Of a stretch of DNA of 64,000 nt, positions 26,662 through 36,024 are shown one piece after another. Source of the stretch: Candidatus Poribacteria bacterium (lineage in GTDB: Bacteria > Poribacteria > WGA-4E > UBA9662); contig JASMLX010000002.1 of NCBI GenBank assembly GCA_030748495.1, positions 40,495 through 104,494 of the forward strand. The letters are read 5' to 3'. The notes under the pieces were generated by a model. That model did no database searches and had not been told where the DNA came from. It worked only from the letters and a program-made list of their open reading frames with translations. Both the position numbers and the translations under genes were made by a program. Numbering within the stretch: position 1 is the first letter of the stretch; each line of letters begins with the position of its first letter.

Positions 26662-27555
26662 ATGTCTAAACTTGTCTATGGCATTTTGCCTGCACTGGTG
26701 ACGCCGTTTGACGATAACCTCGAACTCAAGATAGACGCGGTGGCACCGCTCGTGCGCTCTCTTTTGGAGACCGACATCAGCGGTTTCTTTGTGTGTGGTG
26801 GCACCGGCGAAGGCCGGGCCATGAACGTGCCGGAACGAAAGGCAATGGGAGAGGCTGCTGTCAGGGCCGTGGGAGGTCAGGTACCGGTGATTCTCCATGT
26901 AGGGGGAACAACGACAGAAGAAGCCGTGGCGCTTGCGGCACACGCCCCCACGGTCGGAGCAGACGCGGTGGCCTCGGTAGCGCCCGCTAACCGGCCGAAT
27001 GACCTGGCCGCCGCCGTGAAGCATTACACCGCTATAGGCAGTGCCTCAGATCTACCTTTCTATGTTTACTGGCTGGCCTCCGATGCCGATCGAGGGGTGA
27101 CGGCTCACAGATTTCTCGAGGCCATGGCGGACGTACCGAATTTCTCCGGAATTAAGTTCACCGATACGAATTTCTATCTGTTTCAGCAACTAGTGGACCT
27201 TTCAGGCGGATGTCTGAATGCGATTACCGGTCCCGATGAAATGTGCGCGGCCGGTATGATAATGGGAAGTGACGGGGCTATAGGTAGCACGTACAACATA
27301 ATGCCCAGGATATTTTGCGGAATGTACCAGGCGTTTCAGGAAGGACGTGTCCAGGATGCAATGAAGGCCCAGACTAGCGCTAACAGGATGATTTCTATCC
27401 TCATATCTGTCGGGGTGTTGGCAGGCATCAAAGCCATGCTCGGATGGCAGGGACTACCAGTGGGCCCCCCGCGTCCGCCAAACAATCGTCTCACGAAAGA
27501 AGACGAGTTAAGACTGAGACGGACAATCGAGGCCCTGGACTTCGAGGTCGTGTGA
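26662..27555 (+). CDS. DHDPS-family lyase, N-acetylneuraminate-lyase-like
   Basis: A 297-residue TIM barrel of the dihydrodipicolinate synthase superfamily. The N-terminal GILPALVTPFDDNLELK and the GGTGEGRAMNVPERKAM loop are diagnostic. The Schiff-base Lys lies in FSGIKFTDTNFYLFQQL and the partner Tyr in FYVYWLASD. GxKFTxxxxY after the lysine and GGTGEG rather than GTTGES favour N-acetylneuraminate lyase or a sugar-acid aldolase over lysine biosynthesis. It would split sialic acid to N-acetylmannosamine and pyruvate. A GGAAAGGA site precedes the ATG. It lies between LamG4 and the heparinase-like gene, supporting glycan catabolism. 2-keto-3-deoxy sugar aldolase activity is a fair alternative. 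Confidence 0.8.
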   Translation: MSKLVYGILPALVTPFDDNLELKIDAVAPLVRSLLETDISGFFVCGGTGEGRAMNVPERKAMGEAAVRAVGGQVPVILHVGGTTTEEAVALAAHAPTVGADAVASVAPANRPNDLAAAVKHYTAIGSASDLPFYVYWLASDADRGVTAHRFLEAMADVPNFSGIKFTDTNFYLFQQLVDLSGGCLNAITGPDEMCAAGMIMGSDGAIGSTYNIMPRIFCGMYQAFQEGRVQDAMKAQTSANRMISILISVGVLAGIKAMLGWQGLPVGPPRPPNNRLTKEDELRLRRTIEALDFEVV

Positions 27556-27777
27556 CGCACCATGCTCCGGATTCTTCACACAACGCCCTGTAATACCGCC
27601 GGAGCGCCTATAGTTTTGTGAAGGCGGACGGTACTTGGGCGACGATAGCCGGTTGGTTACTTTTACCCAAGGCCCTTACGGAGTTGTGATCTCTACATAA
27701 CTTTAGTAGCGGAAGAGAACCCGACACGCCGAGAGATTAGGCGTGGAACATGTAGTACAGTTAAGAACAGATACGCG

Positions 27778-30700
27778 ATGCGAAATCGATTGTTAGTCTG
27801 GCTGCTGTGCGCCGGGTTGATTTGCTATTCGAATTGGAGCTATGCCGACGTGAAAATTCTCGATAAACCGTTATGGATACTTCCGGGACAGCAGTTCCGC
27901 GTGTGCCTGCAACAACCGGCGGGCTCCGGTAAACTGGCGGTTGATTTTCCACCGTCGCTGGAGATGTTCGACCAGTGGGATCAGGACGAGATTCAACGTT
28001 TCTACTTTCGCAGCCTGGAACCAGGAACGGCGATGCTCAAGTTTTCTGGGCAGGGCGGTAAACTTGAGCTGGAGATCGAGGTTATTGCTTGGGCAGACCT
28101 GCACACGCGCCGAAAATATAGAAACGTCACTCTCCCTCGTATCTGGCCGATGGATATCTCTGCTTACAGCGATCTGAAGTCAGCGCGCACGCTGCACACC
28201 GAAGAGGATTTAGCAAACCTGCGCAAGGGCGAAACCGTATCCAGGCGGGCGAAACGGTGGACCAATGCTCCTGACGAAGATATCTACAACATTGTCCCCG
28301 GCCCTAGCGTGCCGAGGACCTGTCTCATGGTCCTGGGTCAGTGCGAAGGTGGAGGTGTAGGCAAAGGCTGTCCGAAATGCGGTGACAAGATCTACAAAGG
28401 TCGCAGTGGATTCTATCCCTGGGTCTTCGATGCCGAAAAGCATCCGTGGAAAGTGCAGTGCCCCGAATGCGAGACTTGGTTCCCTTCCAACGACTGGCAT
28501 AAAGGCGATATGCATTCGGGCCAGTACCCGGACGATGGTTACGGTTGTGAACCATTGATTCCGGTCAAGGACACTAACGGCCGCGCCTGGCGTTACCCGT
28601 TCATAGCCTACTATCACCAATGGACAGCCTATATGAATGAACTTACGCCCGGCATCATTGAGTGCGCCCAAGCCGCTGTTGCCACCGGGGACCGAGCTTA
28701 CGCACACAAAGCTGCGGTGGGACTGCTGCGGTTTGCTGAAAGTATGCTGGATATGTCGCTCAATCTGAATCACCGCAAACTGGCTAATCGCGACGGCATC
28801 TATCAATGGCTGGTCGGCGCCCCCATCGAAGCAAAGTTCCATCAGCTCAACCACAGTTTCTCTTACATTCAGCCTAACTGGGATACCCCGCGTATGGAAA
28901 GCGCGGCACGAGCCTGGGACCTGATATTCGACAAGCTCGAGGGGGACCAGGCGCTGCTCGATTTCTGCCGGAGTAACCACCATCCGGAGATTCGCTCCAT
29001 CAAGGAGTTTCGGCGATTCATCGACGCCGGTGTGATCCGCGCCCCGGTTCAGATGTGCCTGGACAACGCGGTGTGGCGCAACTATCCGCAACAAGAGGTC
29101 ACCGCCTCAACCTTGGCTCTGGCGCTCGGAACGCCGAAAGCGATGGACATCGTGGACTACCTGCTGAATGAAAACGGTGTTCGTTTTGCTCTCTCGAACC
29201 AATATTACAAAGACGGTTCAGCGCATGAATCACCGAGCTACAACCACATCCAGATTCGCGATATGGCTCGGCTGTTCCAGACGTTGGAGAGGTTGCGCCA
29301 ACTGTTCCCCGACCGATACAAGGAGCCTCGTTTCGTTTCTCCCATTCAGGATCCGAAATTCCGTAGGCAGTATGATTTTCCGCTGGAATTTTCTCTCATC
29401 GGTCGCACCTATGCCGAGGTAAGCGATTCAGGAAGTGCCGGCCAGTCCAACCCAATCGACCCTCAACAGGGCTACCCCTGCGATTTCAACGACTGGGTCA
29501 CTGCATGGGAACTCACCGGAGATGCCCGCTTCGCTCAGGCTATGTACGGCCCAGGCGGAAGCCTGGCGAAGAAAATCTCTAATCCGGAACTTCGCGCCGC
29601 TGCCGAGAAGGCTGGTAAGAAGTTGGGCTGGCAGGTGAAAGTGCCGAGCAACATTCTCGATGGCTACGGTCACGCTATCCTTCGCTCAGGAGATGGCGAA
29701 CACCAGCGAGCCCTCTGGATGCGATACACCCGCTGCGTTCAGCATGCCCATCCGGATATGCTGACGTTCGGGTTGGAAGGGCTGAAACGTAACCTCCTTC
29801 CGGAACTGGGGTACCCGCAAGGTTGGACATTTGCAGAACACTGGGAGACCAACTGGGGCACACACTATGGTACGCATATCACGGGCATGCGCAGTACGGA
29901 CTTCAACAAGGGGGAACTGACAATGTTTGTATCTGCATCGCCTGCCCAGGTCGCCGCAGCCGAATGCACCGCGAAACTCAAAGAGAAGCGTGTCTTGCGC
30001 CAGCGGCTGATAGCTCTTGTTGACCTGTCGGAAGAGGTTTTCTATGCCCTGACCGTTGAGCGTGTTCATGGCGGCGAGGAACACACGTTCAGTTTCCACG
30101 GCCCAGATGGTGATGTAACGCCAGCCAACCTGACTCTTGAGCCTTACAACGGCACGGCCTTGGGGGAAGGTCTCGAGTACGGTGACTTCTCTTCAACGAA
30201 CGCTATAGATCCCGAACTCTCATGTCTCGCATTTCTGCGGGAACCGGCCAAAGGTACTCCGAAGGGTATTTGGAGCCTGGACTATGCGCTCCGTGGGCAG
30301 GAGGATATTCACCTGCGCATGACGAGTGTCTATCCCAAAGCAAACGAATTGATCGTAGCCAAAGGGAAGGCCCCCGGCGGCGTTTCGAAGTACGACATGA
30401 CCTGGGCTATTCAGCGTGGCCACAGCGAATCGCCTTTGACCACTCAATACCTCCAGGTTCTGGAGCCATATGCCAACAACGCCACTATCGAAAAGATAGA
30501 GCGTTTACCTGTCAGCGGTGGCGATCCCAATGCGCAGTTTCCCCCGCTCGCCGTGCGCATTACCACTCGCGAGGTCATCGACACGATCCTGCTCCAACAC
30601 AAGGCCGGACCGGTTGTAACCGCGGGAGGAATCACATTCGACGGCGAGTTCGAGTTGTGGCGAAAGGGTCGCAACAAGCTCCCGGCAGCAATGCTTGTCC

Positions 30701-31197
30701 GAGGCACAAAGCTGCTCAAAGACAATACCGGCGTCACGCTGTCTGAGGCGGAATACCGCGGGGAGATAGTCTCTTGCGACTGGAAGAGCGCTGCGGTCAC
30801 TATCCGCCCGGCCCCCGCTTCAGTGGCCGGGCTATCTGGCCGACACATTCGCATCACAAACCCCGATGGCAACTCGGTATCGTACCAGATCGTAGATGCT
30901 GAACAGATCAAGGATGGTTGCCGCGTCCGCCTGGGCCTCGATCCTCGAATCGGCGAAGGCTTCGTAAAAGGCTGCAGAGATGGAGTCATCACCAGCGAGA
31001 CCTATCTGAAACTTTATCCCTTCGGCTACTACGCGGGCAAAACCCTTACCAATGAGACCGGCGACGTTTTCTATCGCCTCAGCGATGTCGCCAAGCACGA
31101 CTGTTTTATCGCCAAGGATCAGGACAAAGACCTGACCGCTACCGAGATGGCCTGTGCCGATTTCTCATCTACGACTACGGCCCCGGGGACCACGTAA
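27778..31197 (+). CDS. Heparinase II/III-like polysaccharide lyase, secreted
   Basis: A large 1139-residue protein. The signal peptide (RLLVWLLCAGLICYSNWSYA) is followed by a beta-sandwich of about 100 residues. A zinc-ribbon-like insert follows near residues 185-245: GKGCPKCGDKIYKG, then KVQCPECETWFPSNDWHKGD, four Cys in two CPxC pairs. An alpha/alpha toroid then spans about 270-600 (AYYHQWTAYMNELTPG, LNHRKLANRDGIYQWLVG, SNQYYKDGSAHESPSYNHIQ), the last with the His/Tyr region expected of the active site. A beta-rich heparinase II/III C-terminal domain follows. These lyases cleave uronic-acid polysaccharides by beta-elimination. Substrate and export fate are inferred. It stands near a sulfatase and sialate lyase. 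Confidence 0.8.
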   Translation: MRNRLLVWLLCAGLICYSNWSYADVKILDKPLWILPGQQFRVCLQQPAGSGKLAVDFPPSLEMFDQWDQDEIQRFYFRSLEPGTAMLKFSGQGGKLELEIEVIAWADLHTRRKYRNVTLPRIWPMDISAYSDLKSARTLHTEEDLANLRKGETVSRRAKRWTNAPDEDIYNIVPGPSVPRTCLMVLGQCEGGGVGKGCPKCGDKIYKGRSGFYPWVFDAEKHPWKVQCPECETWFPSNDWHKGDMHSGQYPDDGYGCEPLIPVKDTNGRAWRYPFIAYYHQWTAYMNELTPGIIECAQAAVATGDRAYAHKAAVGLLRFAESMLDMSLNLNHRKLANRDGIYQWLVGAPIEAKFHQLNHSFSYIQPNWDTPRMESAARAWDLIFDKLEGDQALLDFCRSNHHPEIRSIKEFRRFIDAGVIRAPVQMCLDNAVWRNYPQQEVTASTLALALGTPKAMDIVDYLLNENGVRFALSNQYYKDGSAHESPSYNHIQIRDMARLFQTLERLRQLFPDRYKEPRFVSPIQDPKFRRQYDFPLEFSLIGRTYAEVSDSGSAGQSNPIDPQQGYPCDFNDWVTAWELTGDARFAQAMYGPGGSLAKKISNPELRAAAEKAGKKLGWQVKVPSNILDGYGHAILRSGDGEHQRALWMRYTRCVQHAHPDMLTFGLEGLKRNLLPELGYPQGWTFAEHWETNWGTHYGTHITGMRSTDFNKGELTMFVSASPAQVAAAECTAKLKEKRVLRQRLIALVDLSEEVFYALTVERVHGGEEHTFSFHGPDGDVTPANLTLEPYNGTALGEGLEYGDFSSTNAIDPELSCLAFLREPAKGTPKGIWSLDYALRGQEDIHLRMTSVYPKANELIVAKGKAPGGVSKYDMTWAIQRGHSESPLTTQYLQVLEPYANNATIEKIERLPVSGGDPNAQFPPLAVRITTREVIDTILLQHKAGPVVTAGGITFDGEFELWRKGRNKLPAAMLVRGTKLLKDNTGVTLSEAEYRGEIVSCDWKSAAVTIRPAPASVAGLSGRHIRITNPDGNSVSYQIVDAEQIKDGCRVRLGLDPRIGEGFVKGCRDGVITSETYLKLYPFGYYAGKTLTNETGDVFYRLSDVAKHDCFIAKDQDKDLTATEMACADFSSTTTAPGTT

Positions 31198-31382
31198 CGG
31201 TAGAGAACTTTGCGACTATCCGGAAGAACTGAGGCGGTGTCCGGGCCACTGCAATCTTGGGGTATCCGATAGATTAGTTCAAATGAAGCTGACTCAATAT
31301 CAATTCTATAATGGTCGGCCAAAGTTACCCGCTACCGGCACCAGGTCAAAGGTGATTAGGTGGGATAACGTTAATTTTCAAA

Positions 31383-32510
31383 TTATAAAACTAACTGCCG
31401 CTTAACTACCGCCTCGTCAAGGTCCACGCCCAGCCCTGGGCTTGTTGGTGGCGTAATATAGCCATTTTCAAACTTAATTGGTTCCTTGAAGATCTGCTGG
31501 TGAAGATCGTTTCCGTTGTACTCCTGAATCAAGAAATTTGGGGAACAGGTATCAACTTGTATTGCAGCGGCGGCGGCGATGGGGCCACAATACATATGCG
31601 GGGCAATCATCGCGTAATGGGCTTCGGCGATGCTGGCGATTTTCTTCGACTCAAGGATGCCGCCGCATTGACCAACATCCAACTGAATGACCTGTGCAGC
31701 CTGTTTCTTAAGCAGTTCCGCGAATTCAAATTTGGTAACCAGACGCTCGCCCGTGGCAATCGGAATGCTGGTATGAGCGGCAACTCGGGCCATTTCATCG
31801 ATATTCTCCGGTGGAACGGGCTCTTCAAACCAGAAAGGATCAAATTCTTCCAGAATTTTGGCGACGCGAATAGCCCCAGCAGTGCTAAATTGCCCGTGAG
31901 TGCCAATGCCAATTTCCAAATCATCTCCTACCGCGTTGCGGATCACCTGAAAAATTTTGGCAACGTGACGGATCATTTTTAGAGGAAAGTCACGCGGATA
32001 GGGGAAGAATGGGGTAAAGGGATCCCACTTACAGGCCGTGTTGCCATCTTCGACCAGTTTAATTGCAATGTCTGCCGCCTTTTCCGGATTTTCCCAAATG
32101 CCCTCAGTTGGCATGTAGGCATAGGCACGGAGTTTGTTGTGAAATTGGCCGCCTAGCAGATTGTAGATAGGTTGATTCGTCACCTTACCAATAATATCCC
32201 AACAAGCCATTTCAATCGCACTCAGAGCGGGAGTCATATCCAAGCCCGGATGGCGATAGTCATGTCGTGAGGCAAAAATGGTTTGCCATAGCTTCTCCAC
32301 CTCAAATGGATTGCTACCAACGACAAATTGTTCGCCTAAATCCTTAATTAGTCGGACCTGCGCATCTAGATTGGTCGCATTCCCCGACGGTCTCTCCCCC
32401 AATCCAACAATGCCCTCATCCGTGACAAGTTGGACAAAAAGCCACATACTCCCCCCACGATAAGGCCGAATGTTGTTTAGTACAATAGTTTTGACTTCAA
32501 CGACTTTCAT
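31383..32510 (-). CDS. Enolase-superfamily sugar-acid dehydratase-like enzyme
   Basis: A 375-residue mandelate racemase/muconate lactonizing family protein. The N-terminal capping domain (VKTIVLNNIRPYRGGSMWLF, IVGLGERP) leads to a TIM barrel. KWDPFTPF bears the first catalytic Lys region, FWFEEPVPPENIDEMARVAA the metal Glu, IATGERLVTKFEF the next Glu, VIQLDVGQCGGI the Asp-containing strand, APHMYCGPIAAAA the His, and LIQEYNGND the final Glu. The expected first metal Asp is replaced: the strand reads GIGTHGQFS, where relatives have a D before the HG. It is most like galactonate dehydratase-type subgroups. It may act on sugar acids made after lyase action on uronates, which is inference. Confidence 0.8.
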   Translation of the reverse strand: MKVVEVKTIVLNNIRPYRGGSMWLFVQLVTDEGIVGLGERPSGNATNLDAQVRLIKDLGEQFVVGSNPFEVEKLWQTIFASRHDYRHPGLDMTPALSAIEMACWDIIGKVTNQPIYNLLGGQFHNKLRAYAYMPTEGIWENPEKAADIAIKLVEDGNTACKWDPFTPFFPYPRDFPLKMIRHVAKIFQVIRNAVGDDLEIGIGTHGQFSTAGAIRVAKILEEFDPFWFEEPVPPENIDEMARVAAHTSIPIATGERLVTKFEFAELLKKQAAQVIQLDVGQCGGILESKKIASIAEAHYAMIAPHMYCGPIAAAAAIQVDTCSPNFLIQEYNGNDLHQQIFKEPIKFENGYITPPTSPGLGVDLDEAVVKRQLVL

Positions 32511-32707
32511 TTTTTCCTCCTGAAATTAGGTTAAGTCTGATGGGTTGATAGGAATCGACTGTCGGCAGCCATCCTAACACATAACAAAATCCGATGAAAA
32601 TGGTAATGGGCTTCACCAAACCGAGAGTGGGGATCCGTCACTTCCTTCAGCATGACAAACTCACTCCCTCTGTCATTCCGATGACCATAACCAATCCACC
32701 TCATACC

Positions 32708-32923
32708 GTAGGGGCGAAGCAGCACCAAGCTATTGGTACTTTCTATAACCTCCCATACAGGTGATGGATTTCGCCTCCGACGAGGTTTGTATGCTTCGTC
32801 CAGTATTCGATTACACCATCGGGTTTTCTGGGCGAAGTATACCACCCGCACAGATCAACACATCACTCACCTGTACCAACACTAACTGAATACTGAACCC
32901 ATCGGTACTAACTTCGCCCCTAC
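32708..32923. repeat. MITE-like inverted repeat pair
   Basis: The 12-mer gtaggggcgaag at 32708-32719 recurs as its exact reverse complement at 32912-32923, 216 bases end to end, with partial continuation inward. No transposase sits inside. It resembles a non-autonomous element or a pair of dispersed repeats; no target duplication was checked. Confidence 0.45.
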
Positions 32924-32929
32924 ACGGTT

Positions 32930-33629
32930 TCCGTTAGATGGCTGCGAATGCCAGTATCAACCCCCACTGACACGCGTCGAAACCTGTTGAAGGAGATCTT
33001 ACCATCCGGAACGTAGCTGAAGCGGGCAACTACCCGCAGGAAGTAGGAAGGAATGTTGAACCAAGGCCCGCCCCGAAACACCCGGTCACTGTCAGGACAA
33101 ACATTCTTATAGTTACTGGTTAATGCTTCTATACTATCATGGCCCGACAGCGGATTAACCGCCGCGCTTTTACTGTTAATAACCTGAGTCATATTTGTCT
33201 AAACACCACTTCCATACATTCCCTGCCATGTCGTATAATCCATAACCGTTGGTTGGATAACTACCTACTACCACCGTTGTTTTATTCCTACCATAACATG
33301 CAGAAACTCATCCGCTGCCACGGTCCATACTATCTCTTTCCCTCTCCCACTACTAACTCCTTCCCCCACATCCCCCGATAGTTGCTCTCTCGGTACGGTA
33401 AAACTTAATGTCTTTCTTCCATCATCCGATACCTTGACGCTAACCATCATCAGATCTCCATCCGCATCCTCCATCTCGTAGCTAATCAACACATGCTCAT
33501 AATCCAACTGTTTACTATTGGGTTAGAAACTACCGGCTCCTGGTTCTCCTCCTCCTGCGTCCATAAACTCATTGTTAACAACGGTAACAATACAGATAGA
33601 TATGCCACTCTTCTCATTTGCTTCTCCAT
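32930..33629 (-). pseudogene. FGE-sulfatase domain secreted protein relic
   Basis: A signal-like start MEKQMRRVAYLSVLLPLLTM at 33629 is followed by a domain with VLISYEMEDADGDLMMVSVK, VSDDGRKTLSFTVPREQLSG and GEGVSSGRGKEIVW. After shifts a formylglycine-generating-enzyme-like domain appears: [17 protein letters not shown] then [13 protein letters not shown] near 33180-33290. Further on are NPLSGHDSIEALTSNYKNV and DRVFRGGPWFNIPSYFLRV near 32990-33130. Several stops break it. These FGE-sulfatase domains occur both in true sulfatase activators and in surface proteins; the layout here suits the latter. It cannot mature the sulfatase at 23480. Confidence 0.75.
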
Positions 33630-33689
33630 TCCGTTTAACTGCACACCATTAAACATCTGCTGGCCTGAATATAGCAAATTAATCCCTTT

Positions 33690-33885
33690 TTGTAGAGTCT
33701 TTGTTAGCTGACGAGTAACTCGGCTCTTAGCGATTTCTAGCAGTTCATCCATGTCAGTAGTGTAGACTTGGATTATCCCGTCACTACTAGTAGCTATAAT
33801 CCGTTGCCCATCTGGACTATAGCCCGCTGAATTGACCATACTATCATGGCTTGTCAATGCTAATCTGACTCTGATTTGACCAACG
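33690..33885 (-). pseudogene. WD40-repeat protein fragment
   Basis: The frame reads RVRLALTSHDSMVNSAGYSP, then DGQRIIATSSDGIIQVYTTD, then DELLEIAKSRVTRQLT, the last repeat and C-terminal tail of a WD40 propeller. No stop precedes the FGE-like start, so the two now read as one artificial frame. Only the end of the propeller is left; the parent may have been a kinase-, TIR- or caspase-like WD40 protein. Confidence 0.6.
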
Positions 33886-34503
33886 ATTGACGTAAGACAG
33901 TATTTGACAAAGGAAAAACCGTCTCATTAGTATATTATATAGGGGCCTAAAAGACTCAGTTGCCAAAAGTAGGCTGAGTTTTTTAGGGTTAGTTTCCGAG
34001 TTCATGGAAGTAGTTGCAGCTAAAAACTTGAGCAATAGCAATCCGAGCTATTTTCATAGCCTGATTGCGTTAGGCGACGGTTCTACCTGATATCATTAAC
34101 CTTTGAAACCGATTAACAGTAGTCCGATCACTATCCTGCTATTCAATAACACGAGTCAACAATCGGGCATGCTCTCTAATAAGTAAATCAGATCGGTATC
34201 CAAGGTATCAATCAGCACAGTTCAAAGTTAACCTTAAAATTGTCTTCCTATCGGAGAAAGCCCCAGTTATGAGCCGACATAACCTGGTGGACATCATCCG
34301 CATCTTTCCACACTACTGGTACTAGTTTATCTCCAGGTTTTCCCCATCAGATTTAACGCCGCTTTACTGCTCGGCTCCTCGCAATGATAAGTGTTTGGTT
34401 TGCAACTGGGCGTCGCGCTATGGTATATGGGCATAGGTCAATACATCTCTCTTCAAATAGCACATCTTCGCCTTTACTCCTCTTGGAGAATAAAATAGCC
34501 GTT
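33886..34503. other. Gene-free stretch with one strong hairpin
   Basis: No supported coding frame was found. It contains the hairpin at 33946-33987 and otherwise uninformative sequence before the PbfA-like gene. Confidence 0.5.
33946..33987. terminator. Bidirectional terminator-like hairpin
   Basis: A 14-bp stem with one mismatch (33946-33959 with 33974-33987) has A- and T-runs built into its base, so it can terminate in either direction. There is no intact gene ending beside it; it may be a leftover of the decayed block. Confidence 0.65.
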
Positions 34504-35898
34504 ATGCAAAGTATTCCGGAAAACCTTGCCCGATTCAAATCCGAAGGTGATATTAACATCTCGTCCCGCCGGGCTGAATGGCAGACCGCGGCCCTCGATA
34601 CTGAGACTCGTGACCTGCTTGAAGAAGACGCCCGCTACTTTCTGCATCAGTCACTCTCTACCCCATGCATGAACGCACTACGCGCCTGCGAAGGCATCTA
34701 CATTGAAGATTTGCAGGGGCGGCGTTACATGGATTTTCACGGTAATAACGTTCATCAAGTCGGTTTTGGCAACCCGGATGTGATCGCAGCCATCAAGGCA
34801 CAACTTGATGAACTCCCCTTTTGCACCCGGCGCTATACTAACCGCCCGGCCGTGGACCTAGCCAAAAAACTGGCCGAAATCGCCCCTGGCAACCTGAGTA
34901 AAGTACTGTTCTGCCCCGGTGGATCGAGTGCAATCGGCATTGCGCTCAATCTAGCTCGGGTTGCCACCGGTCGCCACAAGACGATCTCGATGTGGGATTC
35001 GTTCCACGGTGCCTCACTTGATGCTATCTCGGTTGGAGGCGAGGCTATCTTCCGCCACGGAATAGGTCCACTGCTACCCGGTACAGAGCATGTGCCACCG
35101 CCAGACGAATACCGTTGTTTATGGGGATGCAGCAATGAGATCGATACGCGAACTGCTCAACCCAGGCACTGCGATTTAAAGTGCGCCAACTACATCGAGT
35201 ATATTCTGGAGAAGGAGGGTGATGTGGCAGCAGTGATCGCCGAGCCAGTACGGAGCACACCCTACATCCCCCGCCCCGAATACTGGCAGGTTGTGCGACA
35301 AGCCTGCGATCGACACGGGGTGCTGCTCATCTTTGATGAAATCCCCCACGCCCTCGGACGCACCGGAGAGATGTTCACCTGCCAGAACTTTGGTGTAACG
35401 CCAGACATACTGGTACTGGGTAAAGGTTTGGGTGGAGGTGTCTTACCGCTGGCCGCTTTGATCGCAAGTGAGGATCTAAACGTGGCCGCCGACCGCGCTC
35501 TGGGCCACTACACGCACGAGAAAAACCCAGTACTGTGTGCGGCGGCCTTAGCGGCGATTGAACATATTGAGGCTCACAATCTAGTGGAGCACGTCCGCAA
35601 GTTGGGACGCTACACTCTGACACGTATGATAGAAATGATGGAACGCCATTTACTCATCGGCGATGTACGTGGACTGGGTCTGCTATTGGGAATAGAGTTA
35701 GTCAAAGATCGGACCACAAAGGAGCGGGCGACCGATGAAGCCGAGGCCGTTATGTACCGTGCCCTCAGCAAAGGGCTAAGCTTCAAGTTAACAATGGGAA
35801 ATATCCTCACCCTTACACCTCCGTTGATAATTACTCAGAAGGAGATGGACCAGGCACTGATGATTATTGAAGAATGCCTGGATAGTATAGGGGAATGA
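34504..35898 (+). CDS. Class III aminotransferase-fold PLP enzyme, PbfA-like
   Basis: A 464-residue fold-type I PLP enzyme. Features are RRYMDFHGNNVHQVGFGNPD, FCPGGSSAIGIALNLARVAT, SMWDSFHGASLDAISVGGEA, LLIFDEIPHALGRTGEMF with the PLP Asp, and DILVLGKGLGGGVLPLAALI with the Lys that holds PLP. The opening EGDINISSRRAEWQ and the block LLPGTEHVPPPDEYRC, with Cys-rich WGCSNEI and HCDLKCANY, match what I recall of (R)-1-hydroxy-2-aminoethylphosphonate ammonia-lyase (PbfA), which makes phosphonoacetaldehyde. That assignment is moderate; a generic class III aminotransferase is the alternative. No phosphonatase or dehydrogenase partner was seen adjacent. The ATG at 34504 is preferred over upstream in-frame starts because homology-like sequence begins there; its Shine-Dalgarno is distant. 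Confidence 0.72.
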   Translation: MQSIPENLARFKSEGDINISSRRAEWQTAALDTETRDLLEEDARYFLHQSLSTPCMNALRACEGIYIEDLQGRRYMDFHGNNVHQVGFGNPDVIAAIKAQLDELPFCTRRYTNRPAVDLAKKLAEIAPGNLSKVLFCPGGSSAIGIALNLARVATGRHKTISMWDSFHGASLDAISVGGEAIFRHGIGPLLPGTEHVPPPDEYRCLWGCSNEIDTRTAQPRHCDLKCANYIEYILEKEGDVAAVIAEPVRSTPYIPRPEYWQVVRQACDRHGVLLIFDEIPHALGRTGEMFTCQNFGVTPDILVLGKGLGGGVLPLAALIASEDLNVAADRALGHYTHEKNPVLCAAALAAIEHIEAHNLVEHVRKLGRYTLTRMIEMMERHLLIGDVRGLGLLLGIELVKDRTTKERATDEAEAVMYRALSKGLSFKLTMGNILTLTPPLIITQKEMDQALMIIEECLDSIGE

Positions 35899-36024
35899 TC
35901 TGTGTCTACCCGGTTGGCGACCCACGTTATAGACTTTGATGGTGGCTTTAGCCTGTTAGTCCAAAAAAGACGGCGATACTAGTACTGGGCTTTGTATAGC
36001 CTCAAGTTTGAAGCCGATCGGTAG

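Noticed and set aside
26545..27024. A 159-codon minus-strand frame.
   Set aside because: It is antisense to the well-supported sialate-lyase-like gene and Cys/His-rich only as a shadow.
28210..29094. A 294-codon minus-strand frame.
   Set aside because: It lies entirely antisense to the heparinase-like gene, with no motif or ribosome site.
32531..32851. A 106-codon minus-strand frame upstream of the enolase-superfamily gene.
   Set aside because: Arg/His-rich composition without motif, and it includes one arm of the inverted repeat.
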